Shown piece by piece: positions 7,832 to 16,115 of a stretch of DNA of 44,173 nucleotides. Both the position numbers and the translations under genes were made by a program. Below the pieces are notes generated by a model that saw only the letters and a program-made list of their open reading frames with translations, was not told the DNA's origin and did not search any database. Source of the DNA: an uncultured Verrucomicrobiota bacterium. GTDB taxonomy: Bacteria > Verrucomicrobiota > Kiritimatiellia > CAIVKH01. Position 1 is the stretch's first letter; each line of letters begins with the position of its first letter. The stretch spans positions 1 through 44,173 of the forward strand of contig CALMYG010000073.1 in the NCBI GenBank assembly GCA_937873455.1, read 5' to 3'.

Positions 7832-8719
7832 ATGGAGTTGCGTCATTTGCGATATTTTGTGGCGGTCGCCGAGGAATTGCATTTTGGGCGGGCGGCGCGG
7901 CGGTTGCGCATAGCCCAGCCGCCGCTGAGTCAACAGATCAGGGTTTTGGAAGATGAATTGGGCACGGCTTTGTTCATTCGTTCTCGGCGTATGGTCGCCT
8001 TGACCGAGGCGGGTCGGTTGCTGTTGCCGGAGGCCCGGGCGACATTGGGTCAGGCTGCGCGAGCCGCCGAAACGGCGCGCGCGGCAGGGCAGGGGGAGCG
8101 GGGTCGGCTGGTCATTGGATTCGTAACCAGCGCCTGTTATACGGTATTGCCGGGGGCGGTGCGGCGGTTTCGCGAGCGGTATCCGGGCGTTGAGATTCAC
8201 CTCAAGGAAATGATCCCCGCCGAACAGGTGTCCGCGTTGGCCCGGCGGGAAATTGATGTGGGATTGTTACGGCCGCCGGTCGAGCACGCGGAGGTCCATT
8301 CCATCCCGGTGTTGCGTGAACCGTTGGTGGCGGCCTTGCCATCCGGGCATGCCAAGGCCGGCAAGGCGTGGCTTGACCTCAAGGTTTTGGCGGGCGAACC
8401 CCTGGCGTTGTTTCCCCGGCGTCATGGTCCCGGTTTGATTGATGCCATCAGCGCGGCCTGCCATACCGCGGGATTTGTCTGCGCGCCGACCTACGAGCCC
8501 AATGACATGCAATCCATACTCGCCCATGTCGCGGCTGGTCTGGCTGTTTCCATCGTTCCGGCCTCGCTGCGGTGCTTTCATGCCGAAGCGATTCGCTACC
8601 TCCCAATCCGGCGGCCCCGGATGACGATTGACCTCCACCTCGCCTGGTCGGCATCTGCCGCATCAGCGGCGGCTGTTCGGTTTCGCGATATCGTTCAGAA
8701 CGAAATGTCCGCCGTATAA
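7832..8719 (+). CDS. LysR-family transcriptional regulator
   Basis: A 295-residue regulator. The N-terminal winged helix reads MELRHLRYFVAVAEELHFGR, then AARRLRIAQPPLSQQIRVLE (recognition helix). The rest is a periplasmic-binding-protein-like effector domain that starts GRLVIGFVTSACYTVLP and ends before residue 295. It is transcribed away from pirin-DoxX-AzoR with a dyad between, the usual arrangement of a LysR protein with its target. A plausible effector is a quinone or other electrophile, given the AzoR and pirin neighbours. The ATG at 7832 has only a weak ribosome-binding site, and the operator dyad overlaps that region. Confidence 0.93.
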   Translation: MELRHLRYFVAVAEELHFGRAARRLRIAQPPLSQQIRVLEDELGTALFIRSRRMVALTEAGRLLLPEARATLGQAARAAETARAAGQGERGRLVIGFVTSACYTVLPGAVRRFRERYPGVEIHLKEMIPAEQVSALARREIDVGLLRPPVEHAEVHSIPVLREPLVAALPSGHAKAGKAWLDLKVLAGEPLALFPRRHGPGLIDAISAACHTAGFVCAPTYEPNDMQSILAHVAAGLAVSIVPASLRCFHAEAIRYLPIRRPRMTIDLHLAWSASAASAAAVRFRDIVQNEMSAV

Positions 8720-8736
8720 TGCGCGGTAGTCACCCG

Positions 8737-8754
8737 ACCGGAGCGCCGGTTTTA
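8737..8754 (+). terminator. Weak hairpin terminator after lysR
   Basis: ACCGG-AGCG-CCGGT followed by TTTAA lies in the 32-bp gap between the convergent lysR and PsiE-like genes. The stem is only 5 bp and the T run is short, so this is a weak candidate. Confidence 0.35.
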
Positions 8755-9156
8755 ATGTTCTTGGGTTTTTTCCTTAGCTTTCGCGTCTCCGAGGCGATCA
8801 AGCAAGTACCGCTTCGCCGCGAGTAATCCCGCAAACGCAAAAACGCTCAACAGAATATCCACGGACGTGATATCGGGTTTCAGCATTTTCCGGGCGACCA
8901 CAAACGCGAGCAGCTCCAGAATGGCGTGCAAGTTGTGGGTGACCAGGAGCCGGGCCAATTCCACCGCGATCACCATCAGCAGCACCCGGTACATCATCTC
9001 ATAGAACGTCTCGCTTTGCCCCCAGTCCATTTCCACCAATACGGAAATGCTGGCGATGCCGAAAACAACAACGCCGACAATAATCGCCACCGCAAGCACA
9101 CGCTCGAACGCGGTGGCCGATCGACGACTCCATTCTATCAGTAGGGCTTGAAACAT
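8752..9156 (-). CDS. PsiE-like membrane protein
   Basis: A 134-residue protein with an N-terminal amphipathic stretch and about four membrane helices: FERVLAVAIIVGVVVFGIAS, MMYRVLLMVIAVELARLLV, ELLAFVVARKML, and VDILLSVFAFAGLLAAKRYL. The order of helices and the VELARLLVTHNLHAILELLA segment resemble the phosphate-starvation-inducible PsiE family, whose function is unknown. The ATG at 9156 is used, since the longer frame begins at a TTG. It stands alone and converges on lysR. The family call is moderate, but the membrane topology is clear. Confidence 0.55.
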   Translation of the reverse strand: MFQALLIEWSRRSATAFERVLAVAIIVGVVVFGIASISVLVEMDWGQSETFYEMMYRVLLMVIAVELARLLVTHNLHAILELLAFVVARKMLKPDITSVDILLSVFAFAGLLAAKRYLLDRLGDAKAKEKTQEH

Positions 9157-9296
9157 GCGGGTAACGTAACGCAAATCGGGGAAAAATACAGGGTGATTTT
9201 CCGCTAAAACAGCACCATCGTGGCGGGAATGCCATGACGTGCTGCATTTGTCGTGTTTTTCGTTCCCGTCGGCATAAAATAGCGTACAGTAACGGC

Positions 9297-9893
9297 ATGG
9301 AATTGGTGACTGATGAACAAGCGGTCCGGCGCGCTGCCGTCGATCCCGAGGCGTGGGTTGACGCGCACGGCGATTACCTTTTCCGGTATGCCTTGCTGCG
9401 GTTGCAGGACCGCGAAGCCGCCCGCGACGCCGTTCAGGAAACGTTCCTTGCCGGGATCGGCAGTCTGGCCCGTTATGATGGACGCGTCGAGGTGAAGCAC
9501 TGGTTGCGCGGGATTTTACGCTTCAAGATTGTCGACCGCATACGGAAACAGGCGCGTGAAGTGGTCATTGACCCGGTCGAAGACCAGCCGATATTGGAGA
9601 GTCTGTTATTCAAGGCCTCCGGGATCGCCTCCATGCGGCCTGATCCCTGGCGGTTTGCTCCCGGCGAGGTGCTCGACCGCGAGGAGTTTTGGCCGGTATT
9701 CGAATCCTGTCTGACCGCGCTGCCGGAGGCGATGCGCCAAGCCTTCGTTCTGAAAACGGTTGATGAACTGTCCTCCGACGAGGTCTGTAAGGTTCTGAAT
9801 ATTTCCCCGAATCATCTCTGGGTCCTGAATCACCGGGCCCGCGAACGACTTAAAAAATGCATCGAATCGAAATGGTTGAAACCCGGACAATGA
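9297..9893 (+). CDS. ECF-type RNA polymerase sigma factor
   Basis: A 198-residue ECF sigma factor. Region 2 is seen in YLFRYALLRLQDREAARDAV, QETFLAGIGSLARYDGRVEV and KHWLRGILRFKIVDRIRK. Region 4 is seen in LPEAMRQAFVLKTVDELSSD and EVCKVLNISPNHLWVLNHRARERLKKC. The ATG at 9297 is chosen because the open frame upstream (to 9234) carries no sigma sequence. The next gene starts 3 bp after the stop and encodes a zinc-type anti-sigma factor, and a thioredoxin-like gene follows. The three probably form one stress-response unit. Confidence 0.92.
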   Translation: MELVTDEQAVRRAAVDPEAWVDAHGDYLFRYALLRLQDREAARDAVQETFLAGIGSLARYDGRVEVKHWLRGILRFKIVDRIRKQAREVVIDPVEDQPILESLLFKASGIASMRPDPWRFAPGEVLDREEFWPVFESCLTALPEAMRQAFVLKTVDELSSDEVCKVLNISPNHLWVLNHRARERLKKCIESKWLKPGQ

Positions 9894-9896
9894 CCC

Positions 9897-10166
9897 ATGC
9901 TGACCTGTAAACAAGTATCTCGTGCCCTGGCGGAGGGCGATTACGCTAGCCTGCCCCTTGGTAAACGCCTGGGGCTGAAAGCTCATGTCGCGTTGTGCGC
10001 GGTATGCGGTCAGTACAACCGCCAACTCATGGTCATGCAAGACACCATCCGGGCGTATCGCCGCCGGGAAGAGGCCGATCCGGTCAAGCCGGAGGCGCTT
10101 TCCGAGGGCGATAAAGCGGCCATCAAGGCGGCGCTCCGTCGAACCATCTCGCCGGACAAAAAATAA
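9897..10166 (+). CDS. Short zf-HC2-type anti-sigma factor
   Basis: An 89-residue cytosolic protein with a zinc-binding anti-sigma (ZAS) signature. Cys4 and the His30-x3-Cys34-x2-Cys37 cluster (AHVALCAVC) would coordinate zinc. There is no transmembrane segment, so it belongs to the short soluble type and would sense conditions in the cytoplasm, plausibly by cysteine oxidation. It starts 3 bp after the ECF sigma gene. Its position and the zinc ligands make it the likely partner of that sigma factor. Confidence 0.82.
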   Translation: MLTCKQVSRALAEGDYASLPLGKRLGLKAHVALCAVCGQYNRQLMVMQDTIRAYRRREEADPVKPEALSEGDKAAIKAALRRTISPDKK

Positions 10167-10228
10167 TTTCAAAAAGGTGTAAGGTTTCGGCTCCGGTTGC
10201 GAATCATCGCTATCAACGGAGAACTTCA

Positions 10229-10768
10229 ATGAAAAAAAACACCAAAAACACTGTTCATGACCTGCTTCAAGCCTACCGCGACCAACACGGCATCAGTATC
10301 CGGGAGCATTCCTTCGCCGCTCCGATTTTAATGGTCTTGCTGCGCCATGTCGGCTGTTCGTTTTGTCGCAAAGCCTTGCACGAGCTTTCGGCAAGCATGA
10401 AACACATCAACGCGTGCGGCTACCGGGTCGGTTTGGTGCATATGGACTCGGATGCGGACATGCGCGATCAATTGTCCCTGTATGGCCTGGAAAAACTGCC
10501 CCGCTTTCATGATGCCGAACGCAAGCTCTATCAGGCATTGGGCGTGCCGCGCGCGCCTCTGATGTCGGTATTCCGTCGCGATGCGTGGGCCCGTGGGGTG
10601 GAAGCCAAACGAAAATACGGCGCGGGATTACCAAAGTCCGATCCGTTGCAATTGCCGGGCGCGTTCCTGATTGATCAGGGGATCGTGATCGCCGGAGAGC
10701 CGACCATGTCCCCTTACGAAACCCCGGACTTCCTCGCCTTGCTGATTCGCTCCGAAGCGGCGGCCTGA
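10229..10768 (+). CDS. Peroxiredoxin-like / AhpC-TSA_2 family thioredoxin-fold protein
   Basis: A 179-residue thioredoxin-fold protein. A CxxC site lies at Cys43 and Cys46 in LRHVGCSFCRKALHEL, in the position of the active site of the SelL/PRXL2 (AhpC/TSA antioxidant enzyme) family. The later segment PGAFLIDQGIVIAGE is the beta-hairpin that follows the cis-proline region. GGAG lies 7 nt before the ATG. It follows the ECF sigma and its anti-sigma by 62 bp. An oxidoreductase or peroxide-detoxifying role under their control is likely. The true substrate is not known. Confidence 0.75.
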   Translation: MKKNTKNTVHDLLQAYRDQHGISIREHSFAAPILMVLLRHVGCSFCRKALHELSASMKHINACGYRVGLVHMDSDADMRDQLSLYGLEKLPRFHDAERKLYQALGVPRAPLMSVFRRDAWARGVEAKRKYGAGLPKSDPLQLPGAFLIDQGIVIAGEPTMSPYETPDFLALLIRSEAAA

Positions 10769-10866
10769 ACGTTTGTGTGCGGGGCGCGCTGAGGTCCAGG
10801 CCTTCCTCATGGACTTGAGGCTGTCGGGTTGAGGTTTCTCAATCAGGCGCCTTGGGTGCGCCTTGG

Positions 10867-10923
10867 CGGAAAAAGTTCCAACGTTCGGAAAAAGACTGGC
10901 GTAAAAGTTCCAATCCTTGGAAC
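10867..10923 (+). repeat. Bipartite palindromic repeat, copy B (GTTCCAA family)
   Basis: Two GTTCCAA units sit here. The first is an imperfect palindrome, and the second is a perfect 7-bp hairpin (GTTCCAA at 10907-10913, TTGGAAC at 10917-10923). The whole 57 bp aligns with the minus strand of 5266-5321. It ends 46 bp before the GTG of the response regulator. The rest of the gap 10769-10969 holds only small imperfect hairpins and no gene. Confidence 0.7.
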
Positions 10924-10969
10924 ATGGTCCGATGGAAGTCATCGGGTCCATTTCACTTGAGGCGCGTTC

Positions 10970-11671
10970 GTGAACGAACGGGTGTTTTCTCATACCCTGT
11001 TGGTGGTTGAGGACAATACTTCATTGCGACGCAGCCTCACCAACGGATTGAGCGATCTGGGTTACCGTGTCATGGCGGTGGCGACAGTAGCGGAAGCCCG
11101 TCGCGTGTTGTCGAAGGAGGAAGTGCATGCCGTCGTACTGGATCTCGGCCTTCCCGATGGCGATGGACAGGACTTTCTGCGTGAAATTCGCGAAACCGGC
11201 CTCCACACGCCGGTGATTATCCTGACGGCGCGAACCATGGTGGACGAGAAGGTCCGCGCGTTTGACGGCGGGGCCGATGATTACTTGGTCAAACCCTTTG
11301 AATTTCAGGAGTTGGCCGCGCGCTTGCGGGCTCGGTTGCGTACCGGCGAAGGCGCGCTTGAGGTCGAATGGATAATTGGGGATGTTGTGATCAATGCCGT
11401 CCGGCGCGAAGTTCGCCGGGGATCGCGGATCATCGAATGCACCCCGCGTGAGTTTGACTTGTTGGTGCATTTAGCGCGGGCGGGAGGCGCGCCGGTCTCC
11501 CGCCAGACGCTCGCCCGTGAGGTCTGGAAAGTTACATCGAGAATGATATCCATGGATAATGTCATCGACGTGACCATTTCCCGCTTAAGGGAGAAGCTGA
11601 ACGACGGAACCGACCGCACGATTTTGCACACCGTCCGCGGATTGGGATTTGTTCTACGGGAATCCTCATGA
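10970..11671 (+). CDS. OmpR/PmrA-family response regulator
   Basis: A 233-residue two-domain regulator. The receiver begins TLLVVEDNTSLRRSL, carries the phospho-acceptor Asp58 in VVLDLGLPDGDG, and has Lys108 in DDYLVKPFEF. The C-terminal winged helix (about 135-233) contains TPREFDLLVHLARAGGAPVS and the usual NVIDVTISRLREKL and RTILHTVRGLGFVL. The start is a GTG at 10970 with GAGG upstream. No ATG fits before the first receiver strand. It overlaps the sensor kinase gene by ATGA. Confidence 0.94.
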   Translation: MNERVFSHTLLVVEDNTSLRRSLTNGLSDLGYRVMAVATVAEARRVLSKEEVHAVVLDLGLPDGDGQDFLREIRETGLHTPVIILTARTMVDEKVRAFDGGADDYLVKPFEFQELAARLRARLRTGEGALEVEWIIGDVVINAVRREVRRGSRIIECTPREFDLLVHLARAGGAPVSRQTLAREVWKVTSRMISMDNVIDVTISRLREKLNDGTDRTILHTVRGLGFVLRESS

Positions 11672-12747
11672 AACTTTCGTTGCGTAGTAAATATCTCATT
11701 TGGTTGATGTTTGTGATTCTATTGGCGTTCGCGGCCGTGGTGGCGGTGTTGTTGTTTTACAGTATCCACGAAGTGAAAAAGTATGGCTTGGATCCCGGCG
11801 CGGAGGCTGAGGAAGTAGTGGCGGTGGTGGGCACGATGGTTCTGTGTCTGCCGCTCTTGTTCGGGGCGGCGTGGTGGGTTACCGGAAAAATGCTGGAGCC
11901 GCTCAACCACATTCTGCTGACCGCGGATTCCATCGAGAAGGGCGATTTCAGCCGTCGAATTCCGCCGGCGCCTGAGGATGATCAATTGGCGCGCTTGGCG
12001 GGCGGGATCAACCGGGCTTTTGACCGGTATGCCGCGACGGTGCGGCGACTGGAAAATTTCAGCGCGGATGCTTCCCATCAGTTGCGCACCCCGTTGGCGG
12101 CTATTCGCTCGTCCGCCGAGGTTGCCCTGCAACGCGATCATGATCGGCTCGCCTACCAGGAAACGCTGGGTGATATTCTTGCGCAGGCGGATCGTTTGCA
12201 GCGGTCCGTCGATCAGTTGCTGTTGCTGGCCCGGCTGGATCGTTCGTTGCGCGAACAGTTCCAGCCTCTGGACGCGGCGAAGTGCGTTAGCTCCTGGGCG
12301 GAGGAATACCGCGATGCGGCGGAAACGGCTGGCGTGGCGTTGATGGTGAATATCCCGCCGGAACCGTGTGGATTGAGCGGCGATGCCGTGTTGTTGCGCG
12401 AAGCCTTCGGCAATGTGATCGATAACGCCTTCCAGGTCGTGAATTCCGGCGGGGCCATACGTGTTGAACTGTCGCAAAAAAACGATACGCGTCTGGTCGT
12501 GATGATTGAGGACAGCGGGCCGGGGCTTACCCCGGAAGAGCAAGGTCGCATCTTTGATCGCTTCTACCGGGGTCGTCCATCACATGGCGCGGGATCCGGC
12601 CTGGGGTTGGCCATCGTGCGGGAAATTGTCAGCTTGCACGGAGGCATCATTCGCGCCGAGGGGCACGGCGCATTAGGCGGCGCGTCCGTGATTATGGATT
12701 TTCCGGCGTTGAAGCAGGAGCGACGTGTTGATTCCCGCGCAGTGTAA
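11668..12747 (+). CDS. Sensor histidine kinase with very short extracytoplasmic loop
   Basis: A 359-residue membrane kinase, the partner of the preceding regulator. TM1 spans about 10-32 and TM2 about 50-71, leaving a loop of only some 17 residues, as in intramembrane-sensing kinases. A HAMP segment follows (MLEPLNHILLTADSIEKGDF). HisKA carries His137 in ADASHQLRTPLAAIRSSAEV, and HATPase_c carries Asn253 in FGNVIDNAFQVV, then EDSGPGLTPEEQGRIFDRFY and GSGLGLAIVREIVSLHGG. The 3' 56 bp overlap the end of the convergent sugar transferase gene. The signal may be a membrane perturbation, judging from the short loop. Confidence 0.93.
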   Translation: MKLSLRSKYLIWLMFVILLAFAAVVAVLLFYSIHEVKKYGLDPGAEAEEVVAVVGTMVLCLPLLFGAAWWVTGKMLEPLNHILLTADSIEKGDFSRRIPPAPEDDQLARLAGGINRAFDRYAATVRRLENFSADASHQLRTPLAAIRSSAEVALQRDHDRLAYQETLGDILAQADRLQRSVDQLLLLARLDRSLREQFQPLDAAKCVSSWAEEYRDAAETAGVALMVNIPPEPCGLSGDAVLLREAFGNVIDNAFQVVNSGGAIRVELSQKNDTRLVVMIEDSGPGLTPEEQGRIFDRFYRGRPSHGAGSGLGLAIVREIVSLHGGIIRAEGHGALGGASVIMDFPALKQERRVDSRAV

Positions 12748-14332
12748 CGTATAGAATTTTTTTGCCGCCGGAGGAAAATGCGCCGGGTTGGAACGCCTCC
12801 CCCAGCAGCCGTTGCACATTCTCCCGATGCCGTTCCAGCAATACGATGACGTGATTGGTTTGCGGGCTATCCTGCAAAAAGCGCAAAAAATCCTCGTCGG
12901 ACATCGCCATGTAGCCCTTGCGTTCGGTATACAACGAGAATATTTCGCCCTGCATGTTGTAGAGCAACAGGCGGTCCTCCGGGCCGAGCAGTTCCTGGGC
13001 GGTGGCGATCAGTTCATCCGGGGTTTTCAGGTCGTCAAATGCCGGATAGACCAAGGCCCCGATCGAGGCAAAGGTCGCCAACACCGCGCCGGCGAGCGCT
13101 GCCAACCAGGCCGGGGATTCCGGCCGGTCCCTATATGCGCGGCGGGCAAACACGAGGCCCGCGGCCAGGAGAAGGCCTCCGGGCAACAGCCATATGGAAG
13201 GAAAAGGTAAATTCGGGATAAACGCGCCGATGATCATGCCGGCCGCGAGTATCGTGAGCAGGCCGCCGAGAATGGCCGCGGTACGGGTCCGCCATGCCGG
13301 GGCGAGTTTCCGCCAATATGGGATGGAGCCGGCGATGAAGATCGCGGCGGCGGGATAGGCAAGCAGGATGTAGAGGTTGCGTTTACTGGCGCTCAGGCTG
13401 AAAAACACGATGACAAAGAGTATCCAGGCCAGCAACCGGCGTCGGGCGGCCCAGGTGACCGGCGCCTGCGACATCGCGGCGTAGGCGAGCGGCAGCAACA
13501 GGGTCCAGGGCAGGAAATCGAGCGGAAAATAGTAGAGAAAGTAATAGAAGGGTTTGAGGTGTCCGCCGAATTCTCCGGCAACGCGCCCGACGTTTTGATG
13601 AAACAGCAGTTCGGGAAAAAATCCTTCCGGCGCGCCTTGCCACCAAGCCAGGCTGAGCCAAATAGCCGGAAAGGCCAGGGTAATGAGAGGTCCCCACAGC
13701 CAATGATGCCGGGCAACATGCGGTTGGGGATCGCGGGCCGTCAAGCGCGCGGCGATGAATACACCCCATGGAACCAGGAAGCCTACCGGCCCTTTCGCCA
13801 GAATGCCCAGCCCCATGAACACGTAAGCGAAAACGAAATGGCGGGTGCGGGTGGCGGTAAACAGAAAATACAACGCCATCATTTGCAACCCGCATAGCAG
13901 CATGTCGATTTGCCCGAAACCGCCTTTGTTCCAGAACAGGAAGCTGGAAGGCAGTACAAGCAGGGTCCACCAGGCCGCGGCGGGCGAAAACCACCGCGCG
14001 GCCAATCGCGTCGCGGCCCACAAGGCCAGGGTGGCTCCGAGAAAGCTGGGAAGACGGGGCGCGACATTCCCGATTTGCCCGCCGGTCAACAAGGAAAAGA
14101 GGTTGGTCAACCAAAACATGAGCGGCGGCTTGTGGGTATAAAACTCGCCCTGTCGGTAGGGTACCAGCCAATGTCCCTCCCGCATTTCTTTCGACACGAG
14201 GGCAAAACGCGCTTCATCCGGGGCCCACAAGTCACGGCGAACATATTCGCCGCCCCACAACAACACACCTAGCAACAGGATCAACAGCAAGGGAGGCAGC
14301 CGATTTGCTAAAAACGTTTCCAAATCTCGCAT
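12692..14332 (-). CDS. ArnT/PMT-like glycosyltransferase (GT83/GT39 type)
   Basis: A 546-residue multi-span inner-membrane protein. The first periplasmic loop has the catalytic acidic motif of GT-C enzymes, DLWAPDEARFALVSKEMREG, followed by HWLVPYRQGEFYTHKPPLMFW. This DExRF and KPPL pattern is that of ArnT/PMT proteins, which move a sugar from an undecaprenyl-phosphate carrier to lipid A or protein. About ten further hydrophobic helices follow, then a soluble C-terminal part. The ATG at 14332 is used, since the GTG at 14338 adds only two residues. It stands opposite a two-component system and divergent from a GT2, which suggests envelope modification. The sugar and acceptor are unknown. Confidence 0.88.
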   Translation of the reverse strand: MRDLETFLANRLPPLLLILLLGVLLWGGEYVRRDLWAPDEARFALVSKEMREGHWLVPYRQGEFYTHKPPLMFWLTNLFSLLTGGQIGNVAPRLPSFLGATLALWAATRLAARWFSPAAAWWTLLVLPSSFLFWNKGGFGQIDMLLCGLQMMALYFLFTATRTRHFVFAYVFMGLGILAKGPVGFLVPWGVFIAARLTARDPQPHVARHHWLWGPLITLAFPAIWLSLAWWQGAPEGFFPELLFHQNVGRVAGEFGGHLKPFYYFLYYFPLDFLPWTLLLPLAYAAMSQAPVTWAARRRLLAWILFVIVFFSLSASKRNLYILLAYPAAAIFIAGSIPYWRKLAPAWRTRTAAILGGLLTILAAGMIIGAFIPNLPFPSIWLLPGGLLLAAGLVFARRAYRDRPESPAWLAALAGAVLATFASIGALVYPAFDDLKTPDELIATAQELLGPEDRLLLYNMQGEIFSLYTERKGYMAMSDEDFLRFLQDSPQTNHVIVLLERHRENVQRLLGEAFQPGAFSSGGKKILYVTLRGNQHVAPASTPENP

Positions 14333-14443
14333 GACCACGCATCATAAGGGTGCGGTTCATGAGGTTTCGAGACGATTTGCCTTACAAAATCGTAAGGACT
14401 AATCCGTTGGTATAGCCAAGCCACGCATATAGCATAAGGAACC

Positions 14444-15196
14444 ATGAGTTGTGTTCAGCATAACAAATCGGAGGCATGTTTTTTGTCCGTCGTGCTTCCG
14501 GTGTTTAACGAGGCCGGCAATCTGGCGCGACTAACGGAGGAGATCTTTGAAGCCGCCGCAGTGGCCCGTTGCGAGGCCGAAGTGATCGCGGTGGACGATG
14601 CAAGTTCCGACGAAAGCTGGTCCGTGCTTTCAAGTCTGGCTCAATCCGACTCTCGTATCCGGGCGGTTCGTCATACCCGAAACTGCGGGCAAAGCGCCGC
14701 GATCGCCACGGGATTCAACATGGCCCGCGGCCCGCTGGTGGTGACGCTGGATGCCGACGGACAAAACGACCCGGCGGATTTGCCGATGCTGTTGGAGGAG
14801 TTGACCGATCAGGTGGATGCCGTGTGCGGGGTGCGGATGGGCAGGAAAGACTCCTGGGTGAAAATGATTTCATCCCGCGTCGGTAACCGGTTTCGAAATT
14901 GGGTCACCGGCGATTCGATTCAAGATGCCGGATGCACTTTCCGGGTCATCCGCCGCGAGGCAATACACGAACTCCCGGTTTTCAACGGGTTGCACCGGTT
15001 TTTGCCAACGATACTGCGTTATCAAGGGTATCAGGTTGTTGAGGTTCCCATTCATCATCGCCCCCGGGTGTGGGGTGTTTCAAAATATGGCATAGGGAAC
15101 CGCTTGTGGCGTGGAGTGGCGGATTGCCTGGCCATGCGGTGGTGGCGGAAAAGAGCAATTCCCGGGCGGAGGATGATGCGTGACGGACTGCTGTGA
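14444..15196 (+). CDS. Family 2 glycosyltransferase (DPM1/ArnC-like, without membrane helices)
   Basis: A 250-residue GT-A enzyme with SVVLPVFNEAGNLARL, VIAVDDASSDESW and VVTLDADGQNDPADLPML. The last carries the DxD-type metal site of dolichyl/undecaprenyl-phosphate sugar synthases. The C-terminal half contains VGNRFRNWVTGDSIQDAGCT and RPRVWGVSKYGIGNRLWRG, which match the polyprenyl-phosphate subfamily. The usual C-terminal pair of membrane helices of ArnC/GtrB is absent, as in DPM1. It likely makes the polyprenyl-linked sugar for the adjacent transferase. AAGGA lies 3 nt before the ATG. The next gene overlaps by 17 bp. Confidence 0.9.
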   Translation: MSCVQHNKSEACFLSVVLPVFNEAGNLARLTEEIFEAAAVARCEAEVIAVDDASSDESWSVLSSLAQSDSRIRAVRHTRNCGQSAAIATGFNMARGPLVVTLDADGQNDPADLPMLLEELTDQVDAVCGVRMGRKDSWVKMISSRVGNRFRNWVTGDSIQDAGCTFRVIRREAIHELPVFNGLHRFLPTILRYQGYQVVEVPIHHRPRVWGVSKYGIGNRLWRGVADCLAMRWWRKRAIPGRRMMRDGLL

Positions 15197-15908
15197 ATCG
15201 ACAAATGCCGGGTCGCGAACCGAAGCGGATCTTGCCGCGGAAGCGGTTACCATCAATCGGCGGGAATGGTGGTGGCTGGTGGTCACTACCGGCGGATTGC
15301 TGGCGGTTTTTCTCTCACCGATTGGCGAACACTTGACGCACCTTTCCGAAATCCGGAACGAATTGGCCGCGTTCGGCGCCTGGGCGCCGGCGGTATTTAT
15401 CGCCGTTATGACTGGTCTGACCGCGGTGGGAATACCCCGCATGCTGATGTATCCCATCGCCGGTGCGGCTTTCGGATTCGGATGGGGGTTGATGTGGAGT
15501 TTAATGGCCACGGTGTCGGGCGCTTACCTTACCTATATGTATGCGCGATGGGCCGGAAGAGGCATGATCATCCGGAAGTGGCCGAAGTTGGAGGGCATGT
15601 CCCGGCGATTACGGGATCATGGGTTTTTATCCGTGGCCATCATGCGTCAATTGCCGGGTCCGGGCGTGTTGTACAACCTGCTGCTCGGTATTTCCGCGGT
15701 CCGTCGCCGGAGTTTTATCGGCGGGACCGCCCTCGGCGCCTTGCCTTCGGCGATTCCGGCGCTTTTGATCGGCACGAGCTTGTCGTTGAGTTCTTCAGCT
15801 TGGCGAATCGGTACGCTCATCGGCGCGTTGGTTTGGCTGGCTGTCCTGTGGACGGTATGTGGCTACCTGTTTCGCCGGTGGTGGCGACCAACGAATTCCG
15901 CGAGTTAA
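15180..15908 (+). CDS. TVP38/TMEM64 (DedA-related) membrane protein
   Basis: A 242-residue protein with a leading cytosolic segment and about six hydrophobic stretches. Family features are VGIPRMLMYPIAGAAFGFGW with the re-entrant-loop style G-x-P, AYLTYMYARWAGR, and AIMRQLPGPGVLYNLLLGIS. Related DedA proteins have been linked to lipid-carrier flipping across membranes, including undecaprenyl phosphate. The start is a GTG at 15180 with GGAGGA upstream, and the gene overlaps the GT2 by 17 bp, so the two are translationally coupled. A role in recycling or flipping the lipid carrier used by the neighbouring transferases is an inference. Confidence 0.85.
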   Translation: MTDCCESTNAGSRTEADLAAEAVTINRREWWWLVVTTGGLLAVFLSPIGEHLTHLSEIRNELAAFGAWAPAVFIAVMTGLTAVGIPRMLMYPIAGAAFGFGWGLMWSLMATVSGAYLTYMYARWAGRGMIIRKWPKLEGMSRRLRDHGFLSVAIMRQLPGPGVLYNLLLGISAVRRRSFIGGTALGALPSAIPALLIGTSLSLSSSAWRIGTLIGALVWLAVLWTVCGYLFRRWWRPTNSAS

Positions 15909-16115
15909 AACAACGACCTTGCCCGGCCGCAGACCCGCCAAACGTTCCGGTTCTTTTCCCGAGAAGTTTCGTCAACCTTTTCTCCTTTCTGATGTGCCGG
16001 GAGGCGGCGATGCGTGGCGGCGACGTATGGCAAGGGCCGACCATGCTAAAATCGACTTCCCTTGATACGCAATATGCCCCATGGTTGCTCGCTAGAAAAA
16101 CGGGAACCGCACCTT

